A stretch of 64,000 nt of DNA from Hamiltosporidium tvaerminnensis (lineage: Eukaryota > Microsporidia > Dubosqiidae), in assembly GCA_022605425.2 (NCBI GenBank), contig JAKIMF020000001.1:374501-438500 (forward strand), given 5' to 3'. Under the pieces are notes generated by a model. That model was not told where the DNA came from and did not search any database. It saw nothing but the letters and a program-made list of their open reading frames with translations. This document shows, piece after piece, positions 44,933 through 57,675 of the stretch. A program made the position numbers and the translations under genes. Each line of letters opens with the position of its first letter. The first letter of the stretch is position 1.

Positions 44933-46510
44933 TTTATTTAATAAAATTCTGGGTTAAAATATTTTTACCATTTGTCACATGTTTTCTTCTACCTCCTTAA
45001 CCACTTCTGTCTCTTCTTCCAAATTCGACTCTTCATTTATGTTATTGGTCGGTTCCTCTAAAGTGGTTCCTCCTTGTGAAATAAAGGGTGCTTTATTTTT
45101 TAGTTTAAAATTTTTTAAACCATCTTCCTCTCTCTTCTCTTCTTTTAAATAAGGTTTTAATTCCTCATGCATCTCTGATCTCATAATAACACCCATTGAC
45201 GCTCTCTCCCAGCTCTCTTCGGCATTTAGTCTTGACTCAAGTCCTCTTCGTCGATCAAAGGAAATTGTTTCGACTGTTTTCTTAAGTACTATAGACTGAA
45301 TGTATGCCTCACAATTCATGTGTATTTCTAGTCTTTTAAGATGATATTTATGGTATTTTGTCACAATACCGTCCCAGGTCATCACATAAGGGATTATCTC
45401 TTAACTACATTTGTAAATAAGACCCAGCTCATTGGCTAGAAAGTCATACTTCCTAAGTTTTTCAGTTTCAACTATTTGAAGTGAATCTTGAGAAGTGATT
45501 CCTACTTCAATAAGTGTTATCTTATTCTTCTTCTTATCTAAAATAAATATGTCGGGTCTGTTACTCTAAATTTTAACATCAATTTAAATTCTGGTGTCCA
45601 CTCTTATCTCTGCATACTCATTATCAAGAATTTCTTAAACTGAGTGACTCCAAATTCGTTTTGAGGACTTAAACTTATATCTATTTAGAAGAAATAAGTG
45701 TCTGCATCAAACCACTTCATTATGCCGTCTGGTGTAGTCATGACCTAGCATTTTTTCACATCGAGTTGCTAGATGATCTACAGTCTTACCAAATTAATTA
45801 CAGTGTTGACACATACCATCTGATCCCCATAATAAATTTCTATCCTGGATATAGGAAAACACAGCTTCGTTTCGTGGCCTAATATTCCCTCTCTTTAACC
45901 ATCTTGCAGAGTCACTAACACTTACAAGCTAGTTTTTCCTTGCATTATATAACTTTGAATGAAGTTTTCGTTTTTCTATTTCGTTATATAGTTTTGCAAG
46001 TTAAGCTTCTTCTAAACTTTTCTTAGTGACTTCTTCTACGAACCTGTACTTTACTTTTTAGAAGCCTTTTATGAGTGAGAGATTGGTTTTATTATTATTC
46101 TCCACTTTAAGGATTTCTGCTCGTCTAGTTGAATTTTCTTTACTTTTTTCAAGAACATCCAAGAGTTGCAGAATCCATTGTTCGCTTCGCAACTCAACAC
46201 TATTTAGGTCTCTTCCAAGTTCTGTTGTAAGAAGATACAAACGCTCTTTACATCCTAGGCGGAGATGTATCTTATTCTTCACCAACACCGAACGAACTGC
46301 ATCATCTATCTTAGAGAAGTCAGCCGGTTCAAGTCGAAGTACTCCTATGTGATAGTTGATTAACGATATCGCATGTTGATTGATTGCAGAAAATAAATTT
46401 TTAAAGTTTAATCAGGTATGACAAAGTCTTTCAACTCTTGATAAGAGTTTGCTCTGTACCTCTTCAAATGAGCTACGTGTTGGGATTCCTTTGCTATCTT
46501 CAATTTTGAA
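44933..46510 (-). pseudogene. RT6: 5'-truncated retroelement relic
   Basis: L-right-type 3' end (MNCEAY, EESNLEEETEVVKEVEE). Lesions: TAA after KCS, further stops and shifts around 45570-45650, TAA for the knuckle/LIN site near 45795, and the shared TAA (46001-46003, minus strand). The DSL segment lacks the TGA found in RT2 and RT3. Linked to RhoGAP copy 4 at the usual distance. Confidence 0.9.
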
Positions 46511-46582
46511 TAATTCTAAAAATATATTCAAATATAGTTAAAAAATAAAATTAAAACAATAAAAATCAAAAATAAAAAGGAT

Positions 46583-47788
46583 TTATTGATTATTAGCTGC
46601 CGAAAGTGCTTCTTCATACAAAAAACAAGGGATTTCTGATAAATTTGACTCAAAAATTCTTTTTACAATCTTAATTTGCAAATTTATGGATTGCAAATCA
46701 TAACATTCAATATTTGGAAAAATAGTGGGAGTAAAAATTTTGTATAGATTATCTGACCCCATTTTATTATATTTTGAATACTGATCAACTTTTCGAAAGA
46801 TTTTCTGTAAATAGATAAGCATCTTTCTATTTTCATTTGTAATCGAAAATATAATTAAAGGCACAATATATTCTATTATTGAAGGATCCGTCTGGTTTTT
46901 TATTATTTTCATCACCCTTTCTGCAATCTGAACTGAAATTATCCCATTCATTATCTCCCGAATATATGCTTTGAAAATTGAAGCGTTGTCATGAACAGAT
47001 AACTCAGTATAATCATATCTCTTTCCTGCAGCTAAAACACCCGGCATAAATTTATAATAGGCATATTTACCAGAAATTCTAAACAATCCCTCTTTTTTGA
47101 TCCCTTCATCTAAAATATGGTCACCAACGGTATAAACAAATGTATTTCTTTTTTTATATGATAAGAATCTTTCTTAAACGAAGATCTGAATATATCTGAA
47201 ATTCTTTCTAAAATATTATCTTTAAAACCGGATCTATATTTACGAAGCTTCTTAAAGCAAAAACAAGCCAATTTTATTTTTTCTTTATGGCTAAGTAAAT
47301 CATATTTTATAGTTTCATTTGCTTTTGTTTCTCTTTTTTCTAATTTCTTGCATGGAATTTCTTTTTTTTGATCTCGAGATGGTTCATTTACCAGCTTTGA
47401 TTTAAAATAAATTTCATTTATTTTGTATATCATTATAGGAAATTTATATTCCATATGATATTTTAACATCGGGAATCTCTTATCTTTATGATTCCAAATG
47501 TTTATTTCATGTATTTTTACTGCTACATTTTCAAGAAAGGATAAATTTGCTTTTTTTAAATCTTCTTTAGATTTTATACTCTCTTCTTCTTTCTCCTTCA
47601 ATTTCGAATTTTTAATGATCCTAAATATACTTTTATGTATATTTCCCATATCATTAATATCTTGCTTGCATTCATAAATAATTATTTAAGATTCTAATCA
47701 GTTCACTCGATTCCAGTCCCTGATTTTTTGTTACTTCTGAAATATTAATTTTTTTAATATTTCCGCTGTTCTTTATTTTGCCAATCAT
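46583..47788 (-). pseudogene. RhoGAP-domain gene, copy 4, frameshifted twice
   Basis: Conserved ATG at 47786-47788. The first lesion is near 47675, where CATTGATTTTATTTAAG has become CATAAATAATTATTTAAG, shifting the frame after ~35 residues. A second, a one-base loss near 47150 (GTATTTCTTTTTTTA for GTATTTGCTTTTTTTA on the plus strand), separates 47110-47649 from 46583-47086. The RhoGAP core with the arginine finger is intact in the last piece. The second lesion is shared with copy 5, so both descend from an already broken gene. Confidence 0.88.
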
Positions 47789-47818
47789 TTGTTTATTATT
47801 GTTTTTTTTATTATATAG

Positions 47819-49264
47819 ATTTCAAATCGAATGTTTGTTTGTAAATCTGCATTGATTCTCTTTATCTTAAACAAAGTGTATCAAAATGAAAAAAAGGTTA
47901 TTAATATATCTTTTAATCTTATTTTAATTTCCTTAATGATATTACATCAGATATTAAATTAATTTTTAATAAAATTCATCTACCTATTTATTATCATATC
48001 TTATATTGTTAACTAAAGATAAAATACTAAACAATTGACTATTTTAAATCATCAATTGAAGATGTTCTTTCGTTTTGTAAGAAAAGAGATTTATTTATCT
48101 AAATTATTTTAAAATCTTTTATTCTTTTATCTATTATTTTTTTAAATTAAAAAGTGTATTCGAGATGAGTGATTGTAAATACCTAAAATTATATATCTTT
48201 TCGAATTAGATGGAATTTAATAAAAATTTTAACTTAATAGTACTTTATATCTGATAGAATAGAATTAAAAAAGAATTTTACATTTTATTTTAGTATGTAG
48301 ATATTTTTTTACCCTTATCAGCAAGCAAATGAGATTATTTAAGTCCTACATTTTATTTGAATTTATATATTTTAAAATTTTTAGCTACTGAATGAGATTA
48401 TAAGTCCGACTTTTAGAATTAAATTTTAAATATTTTATCAAAAAAATATTTTTTTTCGGATTTCTCACTATAACACATCTGTTATACTAAGTAGCAATCA
48501 TAGTATAATTTATAAACCGAAAATTTTGTTTTAATCTTTTTTATTTATATTCCAATACGTGCCAAAATCTTTGATAGATTAAAAACACAGGTAAATGCAA
48601 TCGTTTGATGTCTATCAGGCAACAAAGATAACATAGTAAATATATAGCAAAATATATTGCGAAATACTAGTAAACCATTCTAGCTTTGCAACAGAATTTT
48701 TTGGTATCATACGAGAATAAAACATAATTAGATGTTAAGAATAATATTATATAGGAGATATATCTCATAATAGCATTCTATACATTAAATTATTATTTTA
48801 ATTTAATATAAATGAAATTAAGAAATTTTTTTGTTTAAGATTTATTCTTATATAGTTTAAACTAGGAATAAAATTCAAGATTAGACCTGTTATCATATTT
48901 ATTTAAAAAAATCTTCTTAATACAAAAACTTAATTCTATTATTTTGATCTTTAAGTTACTTGGTTAGTATTTAGAACTTTAAATAAAAAATAGGGACAAA
49001 AGTATACGAATTAAATGCCAAAACGATCATACAGGCATCATTTTATTAGATAAGATTAAAATTAAATCATCGAATAAAATTAAGATTGAATTTATAAGAA
49101 ATTTATTAGAATGAATTAAATTAATGTAAAATTATATTAGGATGGAATATAAGATTTTAATTTTTAGGGAATTAAAATTAAATTAAAATACATTTAAAGA
49201 AGAAGGTGTAGTATAATAAACTTTTTTACTTATCTAATAGTAAATATCTAAGTATAATTTTTTA
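47819..49264 (-). repeat. Module M, copy 3
   Basis: Same orientation as copy 1; a TATA-like box (47809-47818) precedes it on the gene side. The small frame is broken here. Confidence 0.88.
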
Positions 49265-49410
49265 TATTTAATAAAATTATGATTTAAAATATTTTTACCA
49301 TTTTTATATATTTTCTTCCACCTCATTTAACTTTAAAAATCGTTTATAAGATTCAAGGTTAAAAATTTTTTACCTTTTTATATATTTTCTTCCACCTCTT
49401 TTAAATTTAA
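49265..49410 (-). mobile_element. Short retroelement 3' tail at M/N junction, copy 2
   Basis: Counterpart of 13062-13206 with two tail units. Confidence 0.7.
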
Positions 49411-50056
49411 AAAAAATCCAAAAGTCTTTGGTTTTAGCTTCGTATAAATATTTAAAATAACACATTTTTTAAAAAAATAATAGAATTACAAAAAAAGATT
49501 CGAATGAATATTTAAAGAAAATATAAAAGTAAAACCTTTGCCTATTCAAATCAAATAAATACAAGAAATAAAAATGAAATAATTAAACCTTGGACTAAAT
49601 TCTAAATTCAATTAAATAATAATCTCCAAATTTTAAGAAACAGCAATAAAAAAAAACACTAAATTTAAAATTTAGAATTTAGAATTCATGAAACGAAAAA
49701 ATCCATTATAGATATAAACAACCCAAATTAAGAAATAATTAAAATATTTCTAATTCATTTCTCTTATTGAAATCTAAAATTTTTTTTAAAAAACCAATTA
49801 ATTCTATTCATAGACTGATTATTATTCTTAAATTTCCTAAACTTTTATTTGCTTAGAATTTGAATTTTTTATATTTTTTAATCAATTATTTCATAGACTA
49901 ATCGTTATTCTTAAGTTTCTTAAACTTTTATTTTCTTATTATTTGAGTTGTTTACATTTTTTAATCAATTATTTCATAGACTAATCGTTGTTCTTAAGTT
50001 TCCTAAACTTTTAAATTCTTATAATTTGAGTTGTTTATATTTTTTCCTTCTACCTT
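49411..50056. repeat. Module N, copy 2
   Basis: Counterpart of 13207-13849. The ~83-88-bp tandem array occupies 49792-50046. A private change near 49770 (TTGAAATCTAAAATT) is shared with copy 3 and weakens the TTTATATCTATAA palindrome of copy 1. Confidence 0.85.
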
Positions 50057-51775
50057 GAGTGCTATGACAGACGAGGCAAAGGAATTTTTAGAGGGGATTG
50101 GCTTAGAGATTAACAAAGAGAAGTCAGCCACAAATGATAAGTATAGTGAAGATACTGCTACCTTCTAGAAAGTGTTAGTGTTTTTAAATATTTAGGAATT
50201 ATAGAAGATAGCAGAAGAATTCCAACACGTAGCTCATTTGAAGAAGTACAAAGCAAACTGATAGCAAGAATTGAAAGACTTTCTCACACAAGATTAAATG
50301 CAAAAAATTTATTTTCTGCAATCAATCAATCAACATGCGATATCGTTAATCAACTATCACATAGGAGTACTTCGACTTGAACCGGCTGACTTCTCTAAGA
50401 TAGATGATGCAGTTCGTTCGGTGTTGGTGAAGAATAAGATACATCTCCGCCTAGGATGTAAAGAGCGTTTGTATCTTACACGAACAGAACTTGGAAGAGA
50501 CCTAAATAGTTTTGGGTTGCAAAGCGAACATATGCTTCTGCAGTTCTTGGATTGTCTTGAAAAAAGTAAAGAAATATCAATCAGACGAGCAGCAATCTCA
50601 AGGGTGGAAAATAAAAATAAAACCCATCTTGCACTAATAAAAGGCTTTTTAAAAGTAAAGTACAGGTTGGTAGAAGAAGTCACTAAGAAAAGTTTAGAAG
50701 AAGCTTAACTTGCAAAACTATATAACGAAATAGAAAAACGAAAACTTCATTCAAAGTTATATAATGCAAGGAAAAACTAGCTTGTAAGTCTTAGTGACTC
50801 TTCAAGATGGTTAAAAAGAGGAAATAATAGGCCACGAAACGAAGCTGTGTTTTGCTATATCCAGGATAGAAATTTATTATGGGGATCAGATGGTATGTGC
50901 CAACACTGTAATAAATTTGGTAAGACGGTAGATCATCTAGCAACTCGATGTGAAAAAATGCTAGGTCATGACTACACAGAACGGCATAATGAATTGGTTA
51001 GATGCCTACACCTACTTCTTCTGAATAGATATAAGTTTAAGTCTTCAAAACGAATAAGGAGCCACTCAGTTCAAGAAATTCTTGATAATGAGTATGCAGA
51101 GATAAGAGTGGACACCAGAATTAAAACTGATGTTAAAATTCGGAATAACAGACCCGACATATTTATTTTAGATAAGAAGAAGAATAAGATAACACTCATT
51201 GAAGTAGGAATCACTTCTCAAGATTCACTTCAAATAGTTGAAACTGAAAAACTTAGGAAGTATGACTTTCTAGCCAATGAGCTGGGTCTTATTTACAAAT
51301 GTAGTTAAGAGATAATCCCTTATGTGATGACCTGGGACGGTATTGTGACAAAATACCATAAATATCATCTTAAAAGACTAGAAATACACATGAATTGTGA
51401 GGCATACATTCAGTCTATAGTACTTAAGAAAACAGTCGAAACAATTTCCTTTGATCGACGAAGAGGACTTGAGTCAAGACTAAATGCCGAAGAGAGCTGG
51501 GAGAGAGCGTCAATGGGTGTTATTATGAGATCAGAGATGCATGAGGAATTAAAACCTTATTTAAAAGAAGAGAAGAGAGAGGAAGATGGTTTAAAAAATT
51601 TTAAACTAAAAAATAAAGCACCCTTTATTTCACAAGGAGGAACCACTTTAGAGGAACCGACCAATAACATAAATGAAGAGTCGAATTTGGAAGAAGAGAC
51701 AGAAGTGGTTAAGGAGGTAGAAGAAAACATTTGACAAATGGTAAAAATATTTTAACCCAGAATTTTATTAAATAA
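50057..51775 (+). pseudogene. RT7: chimeric 5'-truncated retroelement relic
   Basis: The 5' part matches the N-linked type (RT3, RT9), but the middle lacks their 7-nt deletion, and the 3' part is the L-right type (MNCEAY, VVKEVEENI). It keeps 50298-50708 and 50847-51308 open, making it the least damaged fragment, with the shared TAA at 50706-50708 and TAA after KCS. The mosaic is expected if recombination joined an N-linked copy to an L-right copy while inverting module L. Confidence 0.88.
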
Positions 51776-51914
51776 AACTCATATGATATCTTTCTAAAAA
51801 TATAAAAAAGAATATTTTGATATTAATGTATGATATATTGAATAATCACAATAGAAAACCTCCAAAATATAAGTTAAAGAAATTAATATATCAGAATTTT
51901 GTATAATACGTGAT

Positions 51915-52097
51915 GTGTTGGAGTTAAATCTAATATACGCTATTTTGAGTATATTAGAGACAAAGAACGAATTAAAAAATCTCAAAAGGGTATATTTTCA
52001 CAAAGAAAACTATTTTTTTGGTTTGAATACGATTTTAAATAATTTATTTGTCGATTTAAGCAAAATTTGGATGTTACCAGACAAAATGAGTTCTTAA
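51915..52097 (+). pseudogene. Small relic frame, L copy 3
   Basis: Counterpart of 8407-8589 with one replacement (GLNTIL for GLKTIL). Confidence 0.3.
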
Positions 52098-55002
52098 ACA
52101 TCATAAAAGTTTTTGTTTTGTCAGAATATCTAGGTTTAATGATTAATAAGGTATTTCTAATTTGAAAAATAGTGTGTGCTGTTTGCTAATTATAAATTTA
52201 TATTAAGGCTATTTCAAAATATTATTATATTTTTGAAAATTAAAAATTATGTTTACTCTAAAAGGATACTAATCTTATAGTAGCCGGCATAACACAAATT
52301 AATTGGAAAGATTCGGGGTTTGAATACCGATTTTTACACTGTTACCTTTAAATTACAAATATTTACGCCAAAAAAACAATCTATTTGTCACAAGAGACAT
52401 TAGTAAATACCTATATCACATGGCAAACCAATACTATATTTGTATACTGTTTTCATTCCTGAGAAAAATTAATCAATAAAGAAAAACTAAAATAAACTTA
52501 GAACTTTAAAAAGAAAATTACAAATTTTTATAGCATTAAAAGTGCCTCTAAAAATGATGAATATTTTTTGGTCTCACGGAAACTGAAATAAATAATGCTC
52601 ATCAACATATTTTATTCATCTGTAGAGCTAAATAAAACAGAAAAGAAATGATTATCGAGGTATCGAAACGATTTTAGAGTTTGTTGGTGGTTACAAACAT
52701 TTTGAATAAATTGAATGTCTCAAAGTAAAACCGAGAGAAATTAATCTAAAGCTATTAAAAGGACACTTAAAGTAAAGATTTAAACGTTTAATGATACATA
52801 GTTGAATGTATCAAATTTATTTTACCAATCAAATTTTAGGTAAATATTATTCATTTTTCTTATAGAGTATTTGTAGCCAAACATTTAATTGATCTAGATA
52901 TATGATAAATTATTTTGTGTTCTAGTTATGAACACTATACAAATAGGACTCGAGGTTCCGATAAATCGTTTCTGTCAAAATAAAACCTTAAGAAATCTTT
53001 CAGAATGTTTAATTTGAATATATATGTGATTTTGCAATTCCGTGGTTCTCTGTAAAAAAAATAAATAAATTCTAAGAAATGAAACGATTTGGAGCAATCT
53101 TGCAACAATAATAAACTATTTCTGTGTAAAATTAAAAATAGAAAGAGAGATAAAGAGATGAAACTAAAAAATTCTAAAAAAAAATATCTAGCGGAGTAGA
53201 AAATCGAAAATAAATCAAGCTTTATATCCTAGAAGTAAATGATAATAGGTGTTAATAACACTTACAAAAAGCTGATTAAGAAACCTTGATGTTAAATATA
53301 CTAGAATTTTGTTATTATTTAAATAGAATGCCTTTTTGAGAACGAAAAAACTTAAAAACGGCAGAAATTTTGCGTCGCGATCTTAACTACGTAAAGAAGA
53401 TCCAAATTAAGAAATAAAATTTGTTTTTCTGCGCATCTAATGCTTATAAATACAAATGATCAAAGAATTTAAACGTCATATGAGCTATTCAGTTCAAAAG
53501 TTCGCCAAAAAAAGCGAAACTAAAAATAAATTTAGATAAAAGATATCAAATATCAAGTTAAAATTTACTTATGGTTCTGTATTGAATAGAAATTATAGAG
53601 AAAGATCTATTTCAGAAATATTTTTTTTGCTTCAAACTGGACATGCGATAGAATAAATTTAACTTTATTTTTGTTATAAGTAAAGTATTTCTTGTATATT
53701 AGAACAGAGTTTGACACCATTACAGAGTATTTGTTCATTATTTGTTTCTAGACATCATAATATGTATACAATATTAAGTTTTGCATCCGAATCAAAAATA
53801 GGACATGTGAACAGCCAATATTAGTTTAAGAGATAGTCAATTTTTGCTTTGATAGAAGAATAAAAGGAGTATAAAGATAGAATTCAGATAGATTACAAAA
53901 GTTCGTACTTATTCTTTGTAATCGAGAGGAAACATAGATCAAAGCCATATCTTATTATACTGACGTACCTGAGAAGATATATATGTTTCGTTAAGTAAAA
54001 AAAAATTCAAAAAACATTTGAACTCTTTTTGTGTGCAAAATTCGAAAATAAAGCGTCGAATTGAATAACGAAGAAAATGTTGGAACGTAATAATTCTAGG
54101 AATAAATAAATCGGAATGGAATCGGTAATCATCATAAAAAAACTTATTAATAAAATATAATTTAATTTTTATATTTTTGATTTCTACAAATCTAATTTAA
54201 TATTTATTTTTCCAAAAAGGTATAATAAATTTTTAAACCACAATACAATCAGTTTTTTTACAATATTTTTCTTTTATAATATTGTAAAAAGGAAATGGCT
54301 AGTTATAGACCCAAGATGCATCTAAAAGCATTTGGAACTAAAACTACGCATTTTTTTCCTACTATTTTGTTGGTACTGAAGACCGTCAACTATTATCAAA
54401 TAAATTATTTACATTTGTCATAGTACTAAAATCATTATTCGTAGGTTTTCCAGAAGTAAGTTGTGTGAAAATATTCAATTTATATGTAATAATTTGAAAA
54501 TTCGATTTTATTTGTATATTGACTTAGTTAAGAGCTATGGATTTTTTTATACCAAATCATTCTTTATTTAAAACAACATATTTGAAAGATTTTCTTAATT
54601 ATAGTAACTTAAAATTGCAATGAATATGTGTGTGTTTGAGTTGTTTTAAACAAAATATAAATATAGCTTTAATAAAAGCTATTTAAAAAATTCTTTCAAG
54701 GATTTGGAAATAATTATACGGAGTTAAAATTAACAGTTCAACCCATTTTTTTGAAATTAAAAAATAGATCAGATAAATTCATTTTTTTTATATTATAAGA
54801 TAAACCAAAATACCTGTCTTTTATTTATTATTAAATAAATAACATTACTCTTGGGCGCATATATCTGTTACCGTACTTTTATTTTGAATTTATCATATAA
54901 GGAATATTTTGTCCATCATTTACAAAAATTAGATTAAGACAATAAAATATATGATAAAAAATACAAAAAAATTAACGCAATTTAAAAACAACGGGAATAA
55001 TA

Positions 55003-55497
55003 TTATTTGATTAAATAGATTCTTTGTTCTGTCTTCAGATATAAATTTTGTATTCCTAGAGCTCTTCAATAAAGAATTTAAAAGTGTCGAATTAATTCTC
55101 TTTTAAATAATCCAGCTTCTTCTATATAAAGCAATTTATTTTGTTTCTTTGTGCCTATAGTTTACATTGAAGAATTGTAGAATATATACATCTTTTTCTG
55201 GATTAAACTATATACAATTTTACGAAGCTCCGCATTTTCAATATTCTCAAAACCTAAGCCTTTTGGTTCTTCATATAAATTCTTGTAGACCAAAAAGAGT
55301 GATATACGGCTCTATACTATTATCTCTTGAATAATGTATATTCTGTATTAATTTTGAATTAAATTATATAACTGATTCTTTTTCTAGTATTTTAAATATT
55401 TCTTCATTAATATTATTGAAATTGACTACAATGAAATATCCATATACCTCGAAAAATCAATGCCTGCATAGGTAACATAATTACTAGTCGTCTTCAT
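55003..55497 (-). pseudogene. Decayed unrecognised gene, L copy 3
   Basis: Counterpart of 5008-5501 on the opposite strand, broken at the same places. Confidence 0.45.
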
Positions 55498-56423
55498 AAT
55501 GTTTATATTAAAATATACATTATTAGAAATTTCTCATCTGTTTCTTTTCGACAAGATAATTCTTTTGCGATTGTTCTTACAACTATTTACTAATTAAGGC
55601 AACCTGTCCAGGATTTCCAGGATGTTTCAGACTTTTATTTACAAACTTGATATAATGCAAACATAGAAATTCTGTAATATAAGAAAATAAAATTCGTGAT
55701 ATTTATCGCTTTTTAAAATCTAGGAGCATTTTTATGGTTGAATAATTGCTTTAGAGTGGATATAATGTTTTCACTGTTTCAATTTTCAATACAAATAAAA
55801 AAAGAAACTTTAAAACAAATTGAAAAATTTAGAAACTATTCATATCTGTCATTTTCATTTCCATATTTCTTTGATCAAATCAATCCAATTGTACTATAGT
55901 TTAGGAATATCTTAAAATATGTGAATTATTCACAAAACGACTTAATAATTCATATTTTTTGCAAGTGAAAAAATTTAAAATATATTTTTTCTTTTTCTTT
56001 TAAATTCGATAATGCGAGTTTAAAGGTGTTCATACATGCCTTCATTCCTTTTTGATTGCGTGGGAAGTGTATCAAAAAGTGCATGTTTCTTTATAAAATT
56101 TTAATCCGGTAACAGCCTCTGTAATATTTTTTTCTTTATTTTTAAGAAATTTTTACTTTTGTTAATTTTAAGTTTTTAATTTAGTTAAAATTTACATTTT
56201 TACTGAAATGATAACCAAGATGTGCATTATTTCATTCTGATAATTTTATTTATAACTTTCAATAGTACATTATCGCCTCAATCCTTCTCACAAAACCATA
56301 TAAATAAGAAAAATAATGAAGTTATACGCAAAGTTCTTAAAAATAAAAAAAAACTTATGAATTTTGTATATAAAAAATATTTTTTCTTTAAAAAAAAGAT
56401 GTATAAGTGGAGAAAGAATAATC

Positions 56424-57571
56424 TCATTTTAAACTATCGCTTGGAAATGTGTGTATAAAATTTGTGTGAAAATCATTGCTTCCATTGAGGTGGGATATAA
56501 AACACCCCTGATCTATAGGCCAATTCCCTGTAATCCCGAGTTACAATAGACAAAAAAAACAAATGGAAAACTTTCATTTGTTCATATTCGACGCCAAGAG
56601 GTAAAAACAGAATGGAATAATTGAGTAAGTAAGTCTAAAAATTTTCAAAATTGCTTCTTTTCGAACAAACAACACTCGAATTTCTACGTAGAATAAAAAT
56701 TTTTCCTTCTTATTTCTTATAAATTTATAAATAATACAATTAATAAAACCGATAATGAAGTTTTGGATGCCAATATTTATACTTAACAAGTATCTAAACA
56801 TTCAAATCCAAAAAAAGATTAAATATCACACAGTTCAAGAACTTTCTGAAAATAATGATCAGAAATAAAACTAGAACTGAGGTATAAAGCTTATTACAAT
56901 ATTTTCAAAATAGACAAGATATATTCATGATGTAAAAGAAATTAAATATGATTACACTTATCTAGGGTGTAAACACGAACAAGATTCGCTTCAAAGAATG
57001 TAGACCAACAAACTTTAGACATACAAATTACTTCTGTGTGTTTTATTCTGTTTATAAAATTATTAGAAAAAAATTTGTTATTTCTTAGTTTCGGATTATA
57101 CATGACAAAATACCATAAGATATATCATGAAAATTCTAAATACTCATAGAATTAGAAACACGCATGTAATCAACAATACACAAAAAGGCAGTCGAAACAA
57201 TTTCTTTTCAATAACCAAGAGAATTCGAGTCAGGACCAAATGGCAAAGAGATTTGAAAGAAAGTACCATAAGTATTTTACAAGGAAGAGAGATCCCAAGG
57301 AAACAATACGCTTTTTAAGCTTAGCTCCATTGGGTATTGTGACTTTAAACAATAAAAAACAAAAAAAAATCCACTCCTTATTTTGAATTAAGATGCCAAT
57401 ATCAGAGATTCGAACAAAATAAAACTTACCTAATTATTCCTTTTAATCTGTTATAACTCGGTATTATAGAGAATTGAACTATAGATACAGTGTGGTTTAT
57501 ATCCTACCAAAATGGCAACAATGAATTTCACAACAACTTATGATCATTACCAAGCAGATGGTTTTTAATGT
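56424..57571. repeat. Inverted-repeat pair, L copy 3
   Basis: Counterpart of 2931-4080, arms at about 56424-56552 and 57450-57571. Confidence 0.55.
57103..57317 (+). pseudogene. Ancient retroelement C-terminal relic, L copy 3
   Basis: Counterpart of 3185-3402, in plus orientation because L is inverted here. Confidence 0.6.
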
Positions 57572-57675
57572 GCATATCCTACCTCTTTTTATAAACAAAA
57601 AACAAGAATAAAATTTAGAAGAAGAAAATTAAATATTTAAAATGATGGAAGGTTATTCAAAAAATAAAAAAAAAT

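Larger units (their letters stand above)
51776..57675 (-). repeat. Module L, copy 3 (inverted)
   Basis: Reverse complement of the other two L modules along its full length. Its left end here is the L-right junction (AATAAAACTCATATGATATC) and its right end the L-left junction, while the flanking RT fragments still point inward. Confidence 0.92.

Noticed and set aside
52276-52345. Possible tRNA in module L (GGGGTTTGAATACC resembling a T-loop)
   Set aside because: No D-arm, anticodon stem or acceptor pairing could be drawn around it; the same sequence at 8175 and 44380 has no better fold.
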